The notes beneath the pieces were generated by a model that saw nothing but the letters and a program-made list of their open reading frames with translations, was not told the DNA's origin and searched no databases. Both the position numbers and the translations under genes were made by a program. Positions 28,795 through 37,455 of a stretch of 38,377 nt of DNA are shown one piece after another (position 1 is the stretch's first letter; every line of letters begins with the position of its first letter). Location: assembly GCA_900551525.1 (NCBI GenBank), contig URWD01000010.1:1-38377 (forward strand). Direction: 5' to 3'. This stretch comes from an uncultured Mycoplasmatota bacterium. GTDB taxonomy: Bacteria > Bacillota_I > Bacilli_A > RF39 > UBA660.

Positions 28795-30519
28795 ATGAAG
28801 TTTAAAGATATGATAAGATTTTTTAAAAAGTATTTTAAAGGTGAAAAAAGACTTTTTATTAAATCTTTTTTTCTGCTTTTAGCAACAGCTTTAGTGGGAA
28901 CATTATATGGATATTTAATTGGACTTGCGATAGATAAAGCAAGTAACAGTTCTTTTGCTATAGCCATAGCCATTTTATTTTTAATCTTTGTCATAAACTT
29001 AATTGATAATCTTATATTTGATAGATATGGTAAGATTTACATGGAAAAATGTGCAAACAACATGATGGAAAAAATAGGTTTAGCGGTTTATGAAAAGGTA
29101 GGAATGTTACCAGCCAGAGCTTTCGAAGAAAAATCAAGCGGAGAATTTATAAATCGCATAACAAGTGATGCATCAACAATATCTGATTCATTTAGGCAAG
29201 TTTTAAGAATTGCTATATCTTTATTTACTTCTTTAATAGTTTTTATCTATATTTGCTTTAACTCTACTTTAGTTGCTTTTGAAGTTATCATATATTTAGT
29301 ATTATTTTATCTTTTGTCTAATAAATATTTACCAAGTATAAAAGAAAGTCAAAAAGAAATAAATAAACAAAAAGATGAAGCAGTAGCAAATGTTTCAGAA
29401 AATATTCGGGGTATCAGAGAAATTAGAGCCTTAGGTATTAGAAAGAGTATGAATAATAATTTTAAAAATCTAGTAAGAAATACATACTTTAAAATAAATA
29501 AGCAAATGATTACAGAGAAAAACTATAATGCTTGGGTTTATAATTTGAATACAATTTTAGAGTTTGTTATCTTTGCAACATGTATTTTACTTATCATAAA
29601 TGGAACTGGCACTTTTGCCTTTTTCATGGCCATGACTTATTATGTTTATAGATTTATGAACACTATAGAACTTATGACAAATTTATCTTCGAGTTATCAA
29701 AAAATGAAAGTTTCAATGGAAAGAATAAATGAAATTTTAGATAATAAACTATATAAAGATGAAACTTTTGGAACCGTTACAAGAACTGATATTGAAGGAA
29801 ATATAGAATTTAAAAATGTAACATTTAAGTATCCAAATGAAGAAAAAGAAATATTTAAAGAATTTAATATAAAAATACCAACAGGTAAAAAGATAGCCAT
29901 TGTTGGTAAAAGTGGGCAAGGGAAAACTAGTATATTTAATTTGCTTTTAAGATATTTTGATGTTGATAGTGGTGTTATATTAATTGATGACTTACCAATT
30001 GAAGATTTTACTGAAGATGCATTAAGACAAAATATTGCTATAATACGTCAAGAACCATTTATATTTAATAAAACAATACTCGAAAACTTAAAAATAATTG
30101 ACCCATATATGTCATTAAAGAAAATTAGAAATGCGTGTAAGCTTGCTGAAATAGATGATTACATTATGAGCCTTCCTAAAAAGTATGACACCATGATTGG
30201 TGAAGGTGGCATTAATCTATCTGGTGGCCAAAAACAAAGACTTGCTATTGCCAGAGCATTACTTAAGGATAGTAAAATAATTTTGTTTGATGAAGCAACA
30301 AGTGCTTTAGATAATGAAAATCAAGCTAAGATAAAAAAAGCAATTGACAATTTAGTTAAAGACCATACAATTATAATCGTAGCCCATAGATTATCAACTA
30401 TAATTGATGCTGATATTATTTATCTAATAGATGATGGACAGGTAGTTGATGAAGGAACTCATAAATCATTACTTAGAAAAAATGAAATATATAAAACTTT
30501 ATATGAAAATGAAGAATAA
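28795..30519 (+). CDS. ABC exporter, fused permease and ATPase
   Basis: A 574-residue half-transporter of the ABCB/MsbA-like type, expected to work as a homodimer or heterodimer. Six membrane segments span about residues 15-300. The nucleotide-binding domain has Walker A GKSGQGKT (Gly371 to Thr378, Lys377), the Q-loop IRQEPFIFN, signature LSGGQ (475-479), Walker B ILFDEATSAL (Asp499, Glu500) and the H-loop His531 in VAHRLS, all intact. The substrate is unknown; no second half-transporter, peptide or regulator gene is adjacent. It follows mutS by two bases and AAGGGTG near the mutS stop is its ribosome site, so it is co-transcribed with mutS. Confidence 0.95.
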   Translation: MKFKDMIRFFKKYFKGEKRLFIKSFFLLLATALVGTLYGYLIGLAIDKASNSSFAIAIAILFLIFVINLIDNLIFDRYGKIYMEKCANNMMEKIGLAVYEKVGMLPARAFEEKSSGEFINRITSDASTISDSFRQVLRIAISLFTSLIVFIYICFNSTLVAFEVIIYLVLFYLLSNKYLPSIKESQKEINKQKDEAVANVSENIRGIREIRALGIRKSMNNNFKNLVRNTYFKINKQMITEKNYNAWVYNLNTILEFVIFATCILLIINGTGTFAFFMAMTYYVYRFMNTIELMTNLSSSYQKMKVSMERINEILDNKLYKDETFGTVTRTDIEGNIEFKNVTFKYPNEEKEIFKEFNIKIPTGKKIAIVGKSGQGKTSIFNLLLRYFDVDSGVILIDDLPIEDFTEDALRQNIAIIRQEPFIFNKTILENLKIIDPYMSLKKIRNACKLAEIDDYIMSLPKKYDTMIGEGGINLSGGQKQRLAIARALLKDSKIILFDEATSALDNENQAKIKKAIDNLVKDHTIIIVAHRLSTIIDADIIYLIDDGQVVDEGTHKSLLRKNEIYKTLYENEE

Positions 30520-30521
30520 TG

Positions 30522-30566
30522 TTGCTAAAATAAACACTTTATGATATATTTATCGTGAGGTGTTTA
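30522..30566 (+). promoter_or_regulatory. Promoter with flanking inverted repeat before the kinase gene
   Basis: TTGCTA (30522-30527), 17-bp spacer, TATATT (30545-30550). TAAACAC (30531-30537) and GTGTTTA (30560-30566) are perfect 7-bp inverted repeats around the -10 and the ribosome site. The transcription start would lie just before GAGGTG, leaving a very short leader. The repeat suits an operator or an RNA fold hiding the ribosome site. Confidence 0.6.
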
Positions 30567-30569
30567 TTT

Positions 30570-31463
30570 ATGGCTTTAATTGACTTTTCAAACTGTACAA
30601 GATTAAATACAAAGTTATATGGTGGATCCAATGGTTCTAAGATAGGAATATTATATAATAATCAAAAATATTTACTTAAATTTTCATCAAAAGATTGTAA
30701 AGGACAATATACAAGTAGTGTAATAAGTGAGTATATAGCTTGCCATATTTTTAGTCTATTAGGGTTTAAAACTCAAGAAACTTTACTAGGAACATATTTC
30801 AGTGAAAAAGACCATTTAGTAGTAGCTTGTAAAGATTTTACTGAGCCCAATAAAAAGTTTTACGATTTTGCTTCTTTAAAAAATTCAATTATAAGTAGTA
30901 GTAAACTGGGTTTTGGAACAGATTTATCTGATGTGTTAACAGTAATTGATGAACAAACTTTATATAATAAGGATATTTTAAAAAAGTTCTTTTGGCAAAT
31001 GTTTATAGTTGACTTTTTCGTAGGAAATTTTGACCGTCATAATGGCAACTGGGGCTTTCTAATAAATAATGATACTAATAAAGTTGAAATAGCACCAATA
31101 TTTGACTGCGCATCTTGTTTATATCCAAAATTAGAAGATGAAAAAATAAATAACATTTTAAATGATGAAAATGAAATAGAAAAAAGAGTATTTGTTTTTC
31201 CTAACTCTGCATTAAAAAGAAAAATTAAAATAAATCCGTACTTTTATATTAATTCTTTTGAAAGTAATGATTGTAGTAAAGCTTTATTTGATATATTTCC
31301 CAAGATAGATATGAATAAAATAGAAAATTTAATAGATGAAATTCCCTGTATTTCTGATTTAAGAAAAAAATTTTATAAGACAATACTTAATAAAAGGTAT
31401 GATTTAATACTAAAGCCTGCATATGATCTAATAAATGAAAATAAATTTTTGTTAGAATTATAA
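30570..31463 (+). CDS. HipA/CtkA-like protein kinase domain protein
   Basis: A 297-residue protein with the HipA C-terminal kinase fold. It starts with a nucleotide-binding region (SKIGILYNNQKYLLKF, with the conserved Lys), then SEYIACHIFSLLGF. The catalytic loop is NFDRHNGNWGFL with Asp155, His157 and Asn158, and the metal-binding DFG-equivalent is IFDCASCLY (Asp179). This is like CtkA, a stand-alone Ser/Thr kinase, more than two-domain HipA. No HipB-like antitoxin gene is next to it. ATG 30570 is chosen for GAGGTG at 30557-30562; a GTG five codons earlier lies on that site. Own promoter and terminator. Confidence 0.87.
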   Translation: MALIDFSNCTRLNTKLYGGSNGSKIGILYNNQKYLLKFSSKDCKGQYTSSVISEYIACHIFSLLGFKTQETLLGTYFSEKDHLVVACKDFTEPNKKFYDFASLKNSIISSSKLGFGTDLSDVLTVIDEQTLYNKDILKKFFWQMFIVDFFVGNFDRHNGNWGFLINNDTNKVEIAPIFDCASCLYPKLEDEKINNILNDENEIEKRVFVFPNSALKRKIKINPYFYINSFESNDCSKALFDIFPKIDMNKIENLIDEIPCISDLRKKFYKTILNKRYDLILKPAYDLINENKFLLEL

Positions 31464-31525
31464 ACTAAAACTATCGATATTTATAAAAAATGGATATCAT
31501 ATATATGAAGGGTTATCAAGAGTGT

Positions 31526-31552
31526 TAAAAGCTAGGCAATCCCTAGCTTTTA
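31526..31552. terminator. Bidirectional terminator between the kinase and ZIP genes
   Basis: TAAAAGCTAGG (31526-31536) and CCTAGCTTTTA (31542-31552) form a perfect 11-bp stem with five-base loop. It serves both convergent genes. Confidence 0.85.
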
Positions 31553-31557
31553 GTATA

Positions 31558-32352
31558 TTATCCAAGCGCGACATCAAATATCATCATGATTAAGAATCCA
31601 AATATTGTAAATAGGGCCATGAGGTCTTTTTTTTCATTTGTTTGACTTTCAGGTATTAGTTCTTGAACCACAACATATATCATAGCGCCACCCGCAAATG
31701 CAAGTAAAATTGGAAGTAATATTTGAACTTTCATAACAAGTATTGCTCCGATTACAGCTGAAATTGGTTCGACAATTCCACTTAAAACTCCGAAGAAAAA
31801 TGCTCCAGCGGTACTCATTCCTTCACGTCTTAATGGTAGTGATACAGCAGAACCTTCTGGAAAATTTTGAATGCCAATACCAATTGCAAGCATAACTGCT
31901 GCTGCAAGTGTTGCTCCATCTAAATTGTATGCAACAGAGCCAAAGGCCACCCCGATAGCCATACCTTCAGGAATATTGTGTAAGGTAATTGAGAAAATAA
32001 GCATTAAACTTCTTTTTAAACTACTTGAGTTTTCTTTTTTTGTTGTAAGTTTATCAAATATTTTATCCCCGACAAATAAAAGTAATCCTCCCAGTAAAAC
32101 TCCAAAAGATACAACTAACCAAGAGATTAATTTTAGAGAATTTGCCATTTCAATTGCTGGAGATAAAAGACTCCAAAATGTAGCAGCTAGCATAACACCT
32201 GCAGATAAAGCAAGCATCGCATCCATTGTGTTTTTATTTACCTTTTTAAAGAAAAATACAACAGCTGATCCCAGTGAAGTAATAGCCCAAGTAAACATTG
32301 TAGCAATAAGTGCCTGCCATGGGTAATTTAAATTAATATACCAATTAATCAT
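31558..32352 (-). CDS. ZIP family metal transporter
   Basis: A divalent metal (zinc or iron) importer of the ZIP/ZupT type with about eight membrane segments. The metal-binding helix motifs are HNIPEGMAIG (His125, Asn126, Glu129) and QNFPEGSAV (Asn163, Glu166). TM1-2 contain LSAGVMLAATFWSLLSPA. A hydrophilic loop follows (DKLTTKKENSSSLKRS). Start ATG 32352 (264 aa) is fixed by AAAGGAGCG just upstream; an ATG seven codons earlier precedes it. No metalloregulator gene lies next to it, but a shared control region with lon separates the two. Confidence 0.93.
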   Translation of the reverse strand: MINWYINLNYPWQALIATMFTWAITSLGSAVVFFFKKVNKNTMDAMLALSAGVMLAATFWSLLSPAIEMANSLKLISWLVVSFGVLLGGLLLFVGDKIFDKLTTKKENSSSLKRSLMLIFSITLHNIPEGMAIGVAFGSVAYNLDGATLAAAVMLAIGIGIQNFPEGSAVSLPLRREGMSTAGAFFFGVLSGIVEPISAVIGAILVMKVQILLPILLAFAGGAMIYVVVQELIPESQTNEKKDLMALFTIFGFLIMMIFDVALG

Positions 32353-32411
32353 ATTCGCTCCTTTTTCGTTCATTAGTATCTTATGAAATAAAAAAAATGT
32401 TGTGATTTTAC

Positions 32412-32440
32412 TTTACAAATTTACTTTAGTTGGTTATAAT
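32412..32440 (+). promoter_or_regulatory. Sigma-A promoter of lon
   Basis: TTTACA (32412-32417), 17-bp spacer, TATAAT (32435-32440). No CIRCE or CtsR-type direct repeat is visible around it, so heat-shock control by these regulators is not supported here. Confidence 0.8.
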
Positions 32441-32465
32441 AACATTTAAGTTTAGGAGGTGTTTT

Positions 32466-34733
32466 ATGACATTTAATATTCCCGTCATCTTACTTAAGAA
32501 TTTAGTGATACTTCCTAATCAAGAGATAAAACTTGAACTTAAAAATGTAATAAGTGGTAAAGCCATTAATGAATCAAGTAGTAATTTTAAAGGAGAAATT
32601 CTTGTTATAGCTCCGACAGATGCTTTAGAAGAAGAACCTACAGCTCAAGATTTACCTAAAGTTGGTGTTATTGCAAGGATAAAGAATAAACTTGATAATG
32701 AAGGTGTTATCGAAGTGAAATTAAGAGGTCTACGTAGAGTAGCAGTTAGTAAATATTTTCAAGAAGTAAATAGTGACATTTTATATAGTGAAGTAATGTA
32801 TATAGACTTACCATCTTTAGTGCCTGAAGAAGAAAATGCTATATTAAAAAAATTAGTAAGTGTCTTAAAAGAATATATAAATGTATCTAAAACAGTATCT
32901 AATGATATATTAACTTTTGTATCAAGTAATAAAGATTTAAACAAAATAACAGATGCTATTACATCATTTTTACCATTTAATATAACTAAAAAGCTTGAAT
33001 ATATGGAAGAAATTAATCCTATAAAAAGAGCCAAATCTTTAATTAAAGATATGTATGAAGAAATAAAAGTTGCAGAAATTGATAATGAACTTGAAGAAAA
33101 AGTTGATGAGTCATTTCAAAATGACCAAAGAGAATATATTTTAAAAGAAAAAATGAAAGTTTTAAAACAAGAACTCGGGGAAGATTCATGGAAAAATGAG
33201 GAAGTTTTAGAATACAAAAAAGCATTAGAAAAGCTAAAAATAGATAAAAAAATAAAGGAACACATAAGTCATGAAATAGATAAATATGAAATAATGAATG
33301 AAGCAAGTCCTGAAGTAAGTGTAATGCATAATTATTTAGACTGGATTATAAATTTACCATGGAATAAATCTAAAAAAGAAACTGCTAATTTTGATCAAGT
33401 ATATAAAGAACTTGATAAATCTCATTTTGGCATGGATGAAATTAAAACTAGAATCAGTGAATATATAGCTATAAAAAATTTAAATCGTAATATTACAAGT
33501 CCGATTATATGTTTAGTAGGTCCTCCAGGAGTAGGTAAAACAACTATAGCTATGTCAATTGCCAAAGCCTTAAATAGGGATTTTTACAAAATAAGTGTTG
33601 GTGGTTTAAATGATTCAACAGAACTTATTGGTACAAGAAGAACATATTTAGCATCAGCTCCAGGTAAAATAATTCAAGGACTTTATAAATGTGGAAGTAA
33701 TAATCCCGTAATATTAATTGATGAAGTTGATAAAATGGTTAAAGATTATAAAGGTGATCCAGCAGCAACACTTTTAGAAATCCTAGACCCAAATCAAAAT
33801 AAAATATTTACAGATAACTATATTGAAGAACCATTTGATTTAAGTAATATTTTATTTATATTAACAGCAAATAATGCCGAAAATATACCAACAGCCATCT
33901 TAGATAGAGTAGAAGTTATAAATTTAAGTAGTTATACAGTTTTTGAAAAGAAAGATATAGCTAAAAACTATATGCTTCCTAAAATATTACTTGATAATAT
34001 GGTATATGATAGCAAAATTAAATTTAGTGATGAACTATTATGTTTTATAATAAATAATTATACTTCTGAAGCTGGAGTTAGAGATTTAGAACGAGTTTTA
34101 TCATCTCTTGCTAGAAAAATAACTATCAATAATGTTAAGGTTTTAAATGAAGAAAGAGTAGTAAGATTACTTGGAAGTCCAAAATATAAAAGTGCAGAAG
34201 AAGAAATAAATGAAATAGGTACTATAAATACTTTAGCGGTATCAGGTTTTGGTGGAAGTTTATCTAAATTAGAAGTTTTAACATGTAAAGGTAGTGACAA
34301 ATTAACAATTACAGGCAATACAGGAAATATTCTAAAAGAAAGTATAGAAGTAGTATTAAGTATGCTTAAGAGTAAATATAAGTATAATTTTCATAATGAA
34401 GATTTACATATTCATTTTTTAGATGCATCAAGTAAAAAAGATGGACCATCTGCAGGACTTGCCATTGCTGTAGGTTTATGCAGTGTAAAAGAAGGAGAAA
34501 AAGTACCTAGTAATTATGCTTTTACAGGTGAAGTATCCTTGAATGGAAACATTCTAAAAATTGGAGGACTCAAAGAAAAGTTAGTTGCTGCATATAATAA
34601 AAATATCAAAGTAGTGTTTATGCCTAAAAGTAATAGTGAAGATTTAAAGGATGTACCTAAAGAAATTACAGATAACATGGAAATAATTCCTGTTAGTAGC
34701 TTCAATGAAGTATATACAAAACTATTTAAATAA
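32466..34733 (+). CDS. lon: ATP-dependent protease Lon
   Basis: A cytosolic AAA+ protease for misfolded and regulatory proteins. The N-terminal Lon domain begins FNIPVILLKNLVILPNQEI. The AAA module has Walker A GPPGVGKT (residues 352-359, Lys358) and Walker B PVILIDEVDKM, and the LGTRRTY-like segment LIGTRRTYLAS. The C-terminal protease domain has the catalytic dyad Ser662 (KDGPSAGLAIA) and Lys705 (GGLKEKLVAAY), 43 residues apart as in E. coli Lon. Start ATG 32466 (755 aa) with AGGAGG at 32455-32460. It is slightly shorter than B. subtilis LonA but complete. Confidence 0.97.
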   Translation: MTFNIPVILLKNLVILPNQEIKLELKNVISGKAINESSSNFKGEILVIAPTDALEEEPTAQDLPKVGVIARIKNKLDNEGVIEVKLRGLRRVAVSKYFQEVNSDILYSEVMYIDLPSLVPEEENAILKKLVSVLKEYINVSKTVSNDILTFVSSNKDLNKITDAITSFLPFNITKKLEYMEEINPIKRAKSLIKDMYEEIKVAEIDNELEEKVDESFQNDQREYILKEKMKVLKQELGEDSWKNEEVLEYKKALEKLKIDKKIKEHISHEIDKYEIMNEASPEVSVMHNYLDWIINLPWNKSKKETANFDQVYKELDKSHFGMDEIKTRISEYIAIKNLNRNITSPIICLVGPPGVGKTTIAMSIAKALNRDFYKISVGGLNDSTELIGTRRTYLASAPGKIIQGLYKCGSNNPVILIDEVDKMVKDYKGDPAATLLEILDPNQNKIFTDNYIEEPFDLSNILFILTANNAENIPTAILDRVEVINLSSYTVFEKKDIAKNYMLPKILLDNMVYDSKIKFSDELLCFIINNYTSEAGVRDLERVLSSLARKITINNVKVLNEERVVRLLGSPKYKSAEEEINEIGTINTLAVSGFGGSLSKLEVLTCKGSDKLTITGNTGNILKESIEVVLSMLKSKYKYNFHNEDLHIHFLDASSKKDGPSAGLAIAVGLCSVKEGEKVPSNYAFTGEVSLNGNILKIGGLKEKLVAAYNKNIKVVFMPKSNSEDLKDVPKEITDNMEIIPVSSFNEVYTKLFK

Positions 34734-34764
34734 TGTATAATGAAAGAGTGAGGGAAGTGAAAAT

Positions 34765-36135
34765 ATGAAAACATTAGATATTTATAAAACACTTAAATAT
34801 CTATCTCTTTTTAATGAAATTAATACTAATATTAATAAAATTACTATAGATACTAGAAAAATTGAAAAAAACGATTGTTATATTGGTATTAAAGGTGAAA
34901 AAAATGATGGAAATAAATTTTTTATGGATGCTTTTGAAAAAGGAGCAAGTTTAGTTATACTAGATAACTTTGAAATGACAGATGAGATAAATGACTATTT
35001 AGTTAAAAATAATAAATCTATAATAGTAGTAGAAAACACAATTAAAGCTTTAGGTGACTTAGCTAAGTACAAAAGAAGTTTATTTTATAGTCCAGTTGTT
35101 GCCATTACTGGTTCAGCAGGAAAAACAAGTACTAAAGATGTAATATATAGTATTTTAAAAGAAAAGTATAAAGCTCATAAAACAATTGGTAATCAAAATA
35201 ATCATCTCGGTTTACCACTTACTATTTTATCACTTGAAGAGGACAATGAAGTATTGGTACTAGAAATGGGAATGAATCATCTCGGAGAAATATCTTATCT
35301 TACAAGTATTGCCAAACCTGATGTAGCCATTATTACTAATGTAGGTACTGCTCATATAGGTAATCTAGGAAGTAGAGAAAATATTTTAAAAGCAAAGTTA
35401 GAAATACTTGAAGGATTAAATCCAAACGGAGTGCTTATTATCAATAATGATAACGATTTATTACATAAATGGTATTTAGAAAATAAAGATAAATATCACA
35501 TAATAACAATTGGTATATATAATAAATCTGATTACATGGCTAATATTATTGAAAAAAATGAATGGAGTTCAACATTTTCATGTAATAATGTTATTTATAA
35601 AGTACCTGTTGGAGGAGAACATTTTATCTACAATGCCCTAGCGGGTGTAGCAACAGGTAAAGAATTTAATGTTTCTGATGAAGAAATTAAAGATGGAATA
35701 CTTAATTTTGAATTAAGTAGTAATAGAATGAGTTTGATAACTACGAATGGATATACAATTATAGATGACTCATACAACGCTAATTTTGATTCTATGAGTT
35801 ATGCTATTAAATATCTTGGTTCATTATCAGGTAGAAGTATAGCAGTACTTGGAACAATGAAAGAACTTGGTAGTTATTCAGAAGATTTACATAAAAAAAT
35901 AGGTATTGTTGTAAAAAATGAAAAAATAGATATTTTAGTAACTGTTGGAGATGAAGCATCATATATTAATGAAGGTGCTATAGAAGCTGGATATAATAAA
36001 GAAAATAGTTATCATTTTAAAGATAATAAAACAGCGATAGAATTTATAAATACTATAAAGAAACAAGAAGATAATATCTTAGTTAAAGCTAGTAATTCCA
36101 TGAATTTCAAAGAAATAGTGGATTCTATTAAATAA
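34765..36135 (+). CDS. murF: UDP-MurNAc-tripeptide-D-Ala-D-Ala ligase MurF
   Basis: MurF adds D-Ala-D-Ala to the UDP-MurNAc tripeptide, the last cytoplasmic step before MraY. The N-terminal domain has ITIDTRKIEKNDCYIGIKGEK. The Mur-ligase ATP loop is GSAGKTST (Gly116 to Thr123, Lys120), then NQNNHLGLPLTIL and EMGMNHLGEI, and the C-terminal domain has IIDDSYNANFDSM. The length of 456 aa is normal. ATG 34765 has GAGGGA about 12 bases before. It is followed nine bases later by ddl, which makes its dipeptide substrate. It also lies directly after lon with a TATAAT near 34738. Confidence 0.96.
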   Translation: MKTLDIYKTLKYLSLFNEINTNINKITIDTRKIEKNDCYIGIKGEKNDGNKFFMDAFEKGASLVILDNFEMTDEINDYLVKNNKSIIVVENTIKALGDLAKYKRSLFYSPVVAITGSAGKTSTKDVIYSILKEKYKAHKTIGNQNNHLGLPLTILSLEEDNEVLVLEMGMNHLGEISYLTSIAKPDVAIITNVGTAHIGNLGSRENILKAKLEILEGLNPNGVLIINNDNDLLHKWYLENKDKYHIITIGIYNKSDYMANIIEKNEWSSTFSCNNVIYKVPVGGEHFIYNALAGVATGKEFNVSDEEIKDGILNFELSSNRMSLITTNGYTIIDDSYNANFDSMSYAIKYLGSLSGRSIAVLGTMKELGSYSEDLHKKIGIVVKNEKIDILVTVGDEASYINEGAIEAGYNKENSYHFKDNKTAIEFINTIKKQEDNILVKASNSMNFKEIVDSIK

Positions 36136-36144
36136 GGAGGATTA

Positions 36145-37176
36145 ATGAAATTAGGTGTTATATTTGGTTCTTCATCGACAGAACATGAAGTATCAGTCGT
36201 AAGTGGCTATAATGTTATAAATAATTTGGATAAGAAAAAATATGAAGTTATTCCAATTTACTTAGATAAGAACAATAATTGGTACACTTGCGAAAATTTT
36301 CAAATAGAAAAGTTTGGAGAACTTCCAAAGAAAACAAAACCAGTTAAGAATGTATTTGAATTTTTAAAGAAGCTAGATTGTGTATTTCCTGTTATGCATG
36401 GCAAAATGGGGGAAGATGGTAGTATTCAAGGTTTTCTAGAAGTTCTTGGTATTCCTTATGTTGGATGTAATATTTTAGCAAGTAGTGTTTGTATGGATAA
36501 AATTTATACAAAAGCAATTTTAAAAAAAGTATCAGATGTATCTCCGGATATTACTATTATTAAAGAAAATAAAGATTTATATTATTATGATGATTTGAAA
36601 TTAGTAAAAAAGGTAAATATTAAAGATATAGATAAACTAATAAATGAAAAGTTAAATTATCCAGTATTTATTAAACCATCTAGATTTGGTTCATCAGTTG
36701 GAGTTACTAAAGTAAAGAACGGAAAATCATTAAAAAAAGCTCTATTTGAAGCTTTAAAATATGACAGTGAAGTCTTAATTGAAAAAGAAATAAAAGGAAG
36801 AGAACTTGAGTGTGCCGTTTTATGTGATAAATCTCTAGAGGTTGGAGAAGTTTTATCTGCTGAAGAGTTCTATGATTATGATGCAAAATATCAAAATGAA
36901 GAATCTAAAACAGTAATACCTGCAAATATTCCAAAAGAAATAAAAAAGAATATTAAAGACATAGCAGAACTTGCATTTAGAGCTACTAATTGCAAAGGCT
37001 TAGCTAGAGTAGACTTCTTTTTAGAAAATAAAACAAATAAAATAATTATAAATGAGATAAATACAATGCCTGGTTTTACAGATATAAGTATGTATCCCAA
37101 ACTTGCAGAAGCAGCAGGTATATCTTATAAAAAATTATTGGATATTTTAATAAAAGACGCTTTAAAAAATAAGTAA
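36145..37176 (+). CDS. ddl: D-alanine-D-alanine ligase
   Basis: An ATP-grasp enzyme that makes the D-Ala-D-Ala dipeptide. The N-terminus MKLGVIFGSSSTEHEVSVVSG carries the Ser/Glu substrate motif; HGKMGEDGSIQG and YVGCNILAS follow. The ATP-grasp has FIKPSRFGSSVGVTKV, and the C-terminus has ARVDFFLE and INEINTMPGFT with the metal-binding residues. The omega-loop reads EEFYDYDAKYQNEESK, with the Tyr and Lys of the D-Ala-D-Ala type rather than a VanA D-lactate motif. AGGAGG precedes ATG 36145. Downstream is a structured terminator element. Confidence 0.96.
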   Translation: MKLGVIFGSSSTEHEVSVVSGYNVINNLDKKKYEVIPIYLDKNNNWYTCENFQIEKFGELPKKTKPVKNVFEFLKKLDCVFPVMHGKMGEDGSIQGFLEVLGIPYVGCNILASSVCMDKIYTKAILKKVSDVSPDITIIKENKDLYYYDDLKLVKKVNIKDIDKLINEKLNYPVFIKPSRFGSSVGVTKVKNGKSLKKALFEALKYDSEVLIEKEIKGRELECAVLCDKSLEVGEVLSAEEFYDYDAKYQNEESKTVIPANIPKEIKKNIKDIAELAFRATNCKGLARVDFFLENKTNKIIINEINTMPGFTDISMYPKLAEAAGISYKKLLDILIKDALKNK

Positions 37177-37195
37177 TTTGTATTAAAGTGTAGTT

Positions 37196-37290
37196 AAGAA
37201 ATCTTTTGCCCCATTCGTTTCGGACGTGTCTTTGCGGCTGGCTTTTATAGTCTTGTTTCAGCAAAGTTTGGAGATAAGATTTCTTTTTTT
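37196..37290 (+). ncRNA. Structured RNA element, copy 1 (ddl terminator)
   Basis: AAGAAATCTT (37196-37205) pairs perfectly with AAGATTTCTT (37276-37285), enclosing 70 bases, followed by T. Inside are CGT-TTCGG-ACG (37216-37226), and CTTTG (37230-37234) plus CTG (37238-37240) pairing with CAG (37259-37261) and CAAAG (37262-37266). A small GGCT/AGTC hairpin lies between. It starts 20 bases after the ddl stop and so can act as its terminator. It is much richer in G+C than its surroundings. Confidence 0.7.
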
Positions 37291-37322
37291 ACTTAAAAAA
37301 GCAATTTTTAAAAGCAAAACAA

Positions 37323-37351
37323 TTGACATAAATTATAAAGTATGGTAATAT
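37323..37351 (+). promoter_or_regulatory. Sigma-A promoter of RNA copy 2
   Basis: TTGACA (37323-37328), 17-bp spacer, TAATAT (37346-37351). The expected transcription start near 37359 is at the base of the copy 2 stem, so the RNA would be almost exactly the element itself. Confidence 0.8.
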
Positions 37352-37358
37352 CTTGTTA

Positions 37359-37455
37359 TAAAAGAAATCGATGCTTCATTCGCTTCGGGCGTGTCCTTTG
37401 CGGCTGGCTATTTAGCTGGATTCAGCAAAGTTTGGAGATAAGATTTCTTTTTTTT
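37359..37455 (+). ncRNA. Structured RNA element, copy 2, with own promoter
   Basis: AAAGAAATC (37361-37369) pairs with GATTTCTTT (37442-37450), then T. The inner CGC-TTCGG-GCG (37381-37391) matches the CGT-TTCGG-ACG of copy 1 with a compensatory C/T and G/A change. CTTTG/CTG (37396-37406) pairs with CAG/CAAAG (37423-37430) as in copy 1. The 3' part from TTCAGCAAAG to the terminator is nearly identical in both. A self-contained RNA of about 95 nt is expected. Not a class I recognise; its 3' half overlaps the end of the minus-strand gene. Confidence 0.65.

Noticed and set aside
37196..37455. tRNA or tRNA-like gene
   Set aside because: No cloverleaf: the TTCGG segments are short hairpin loops, and there is no anticodon arm or acceptor stem of seven pairs with a T arm.
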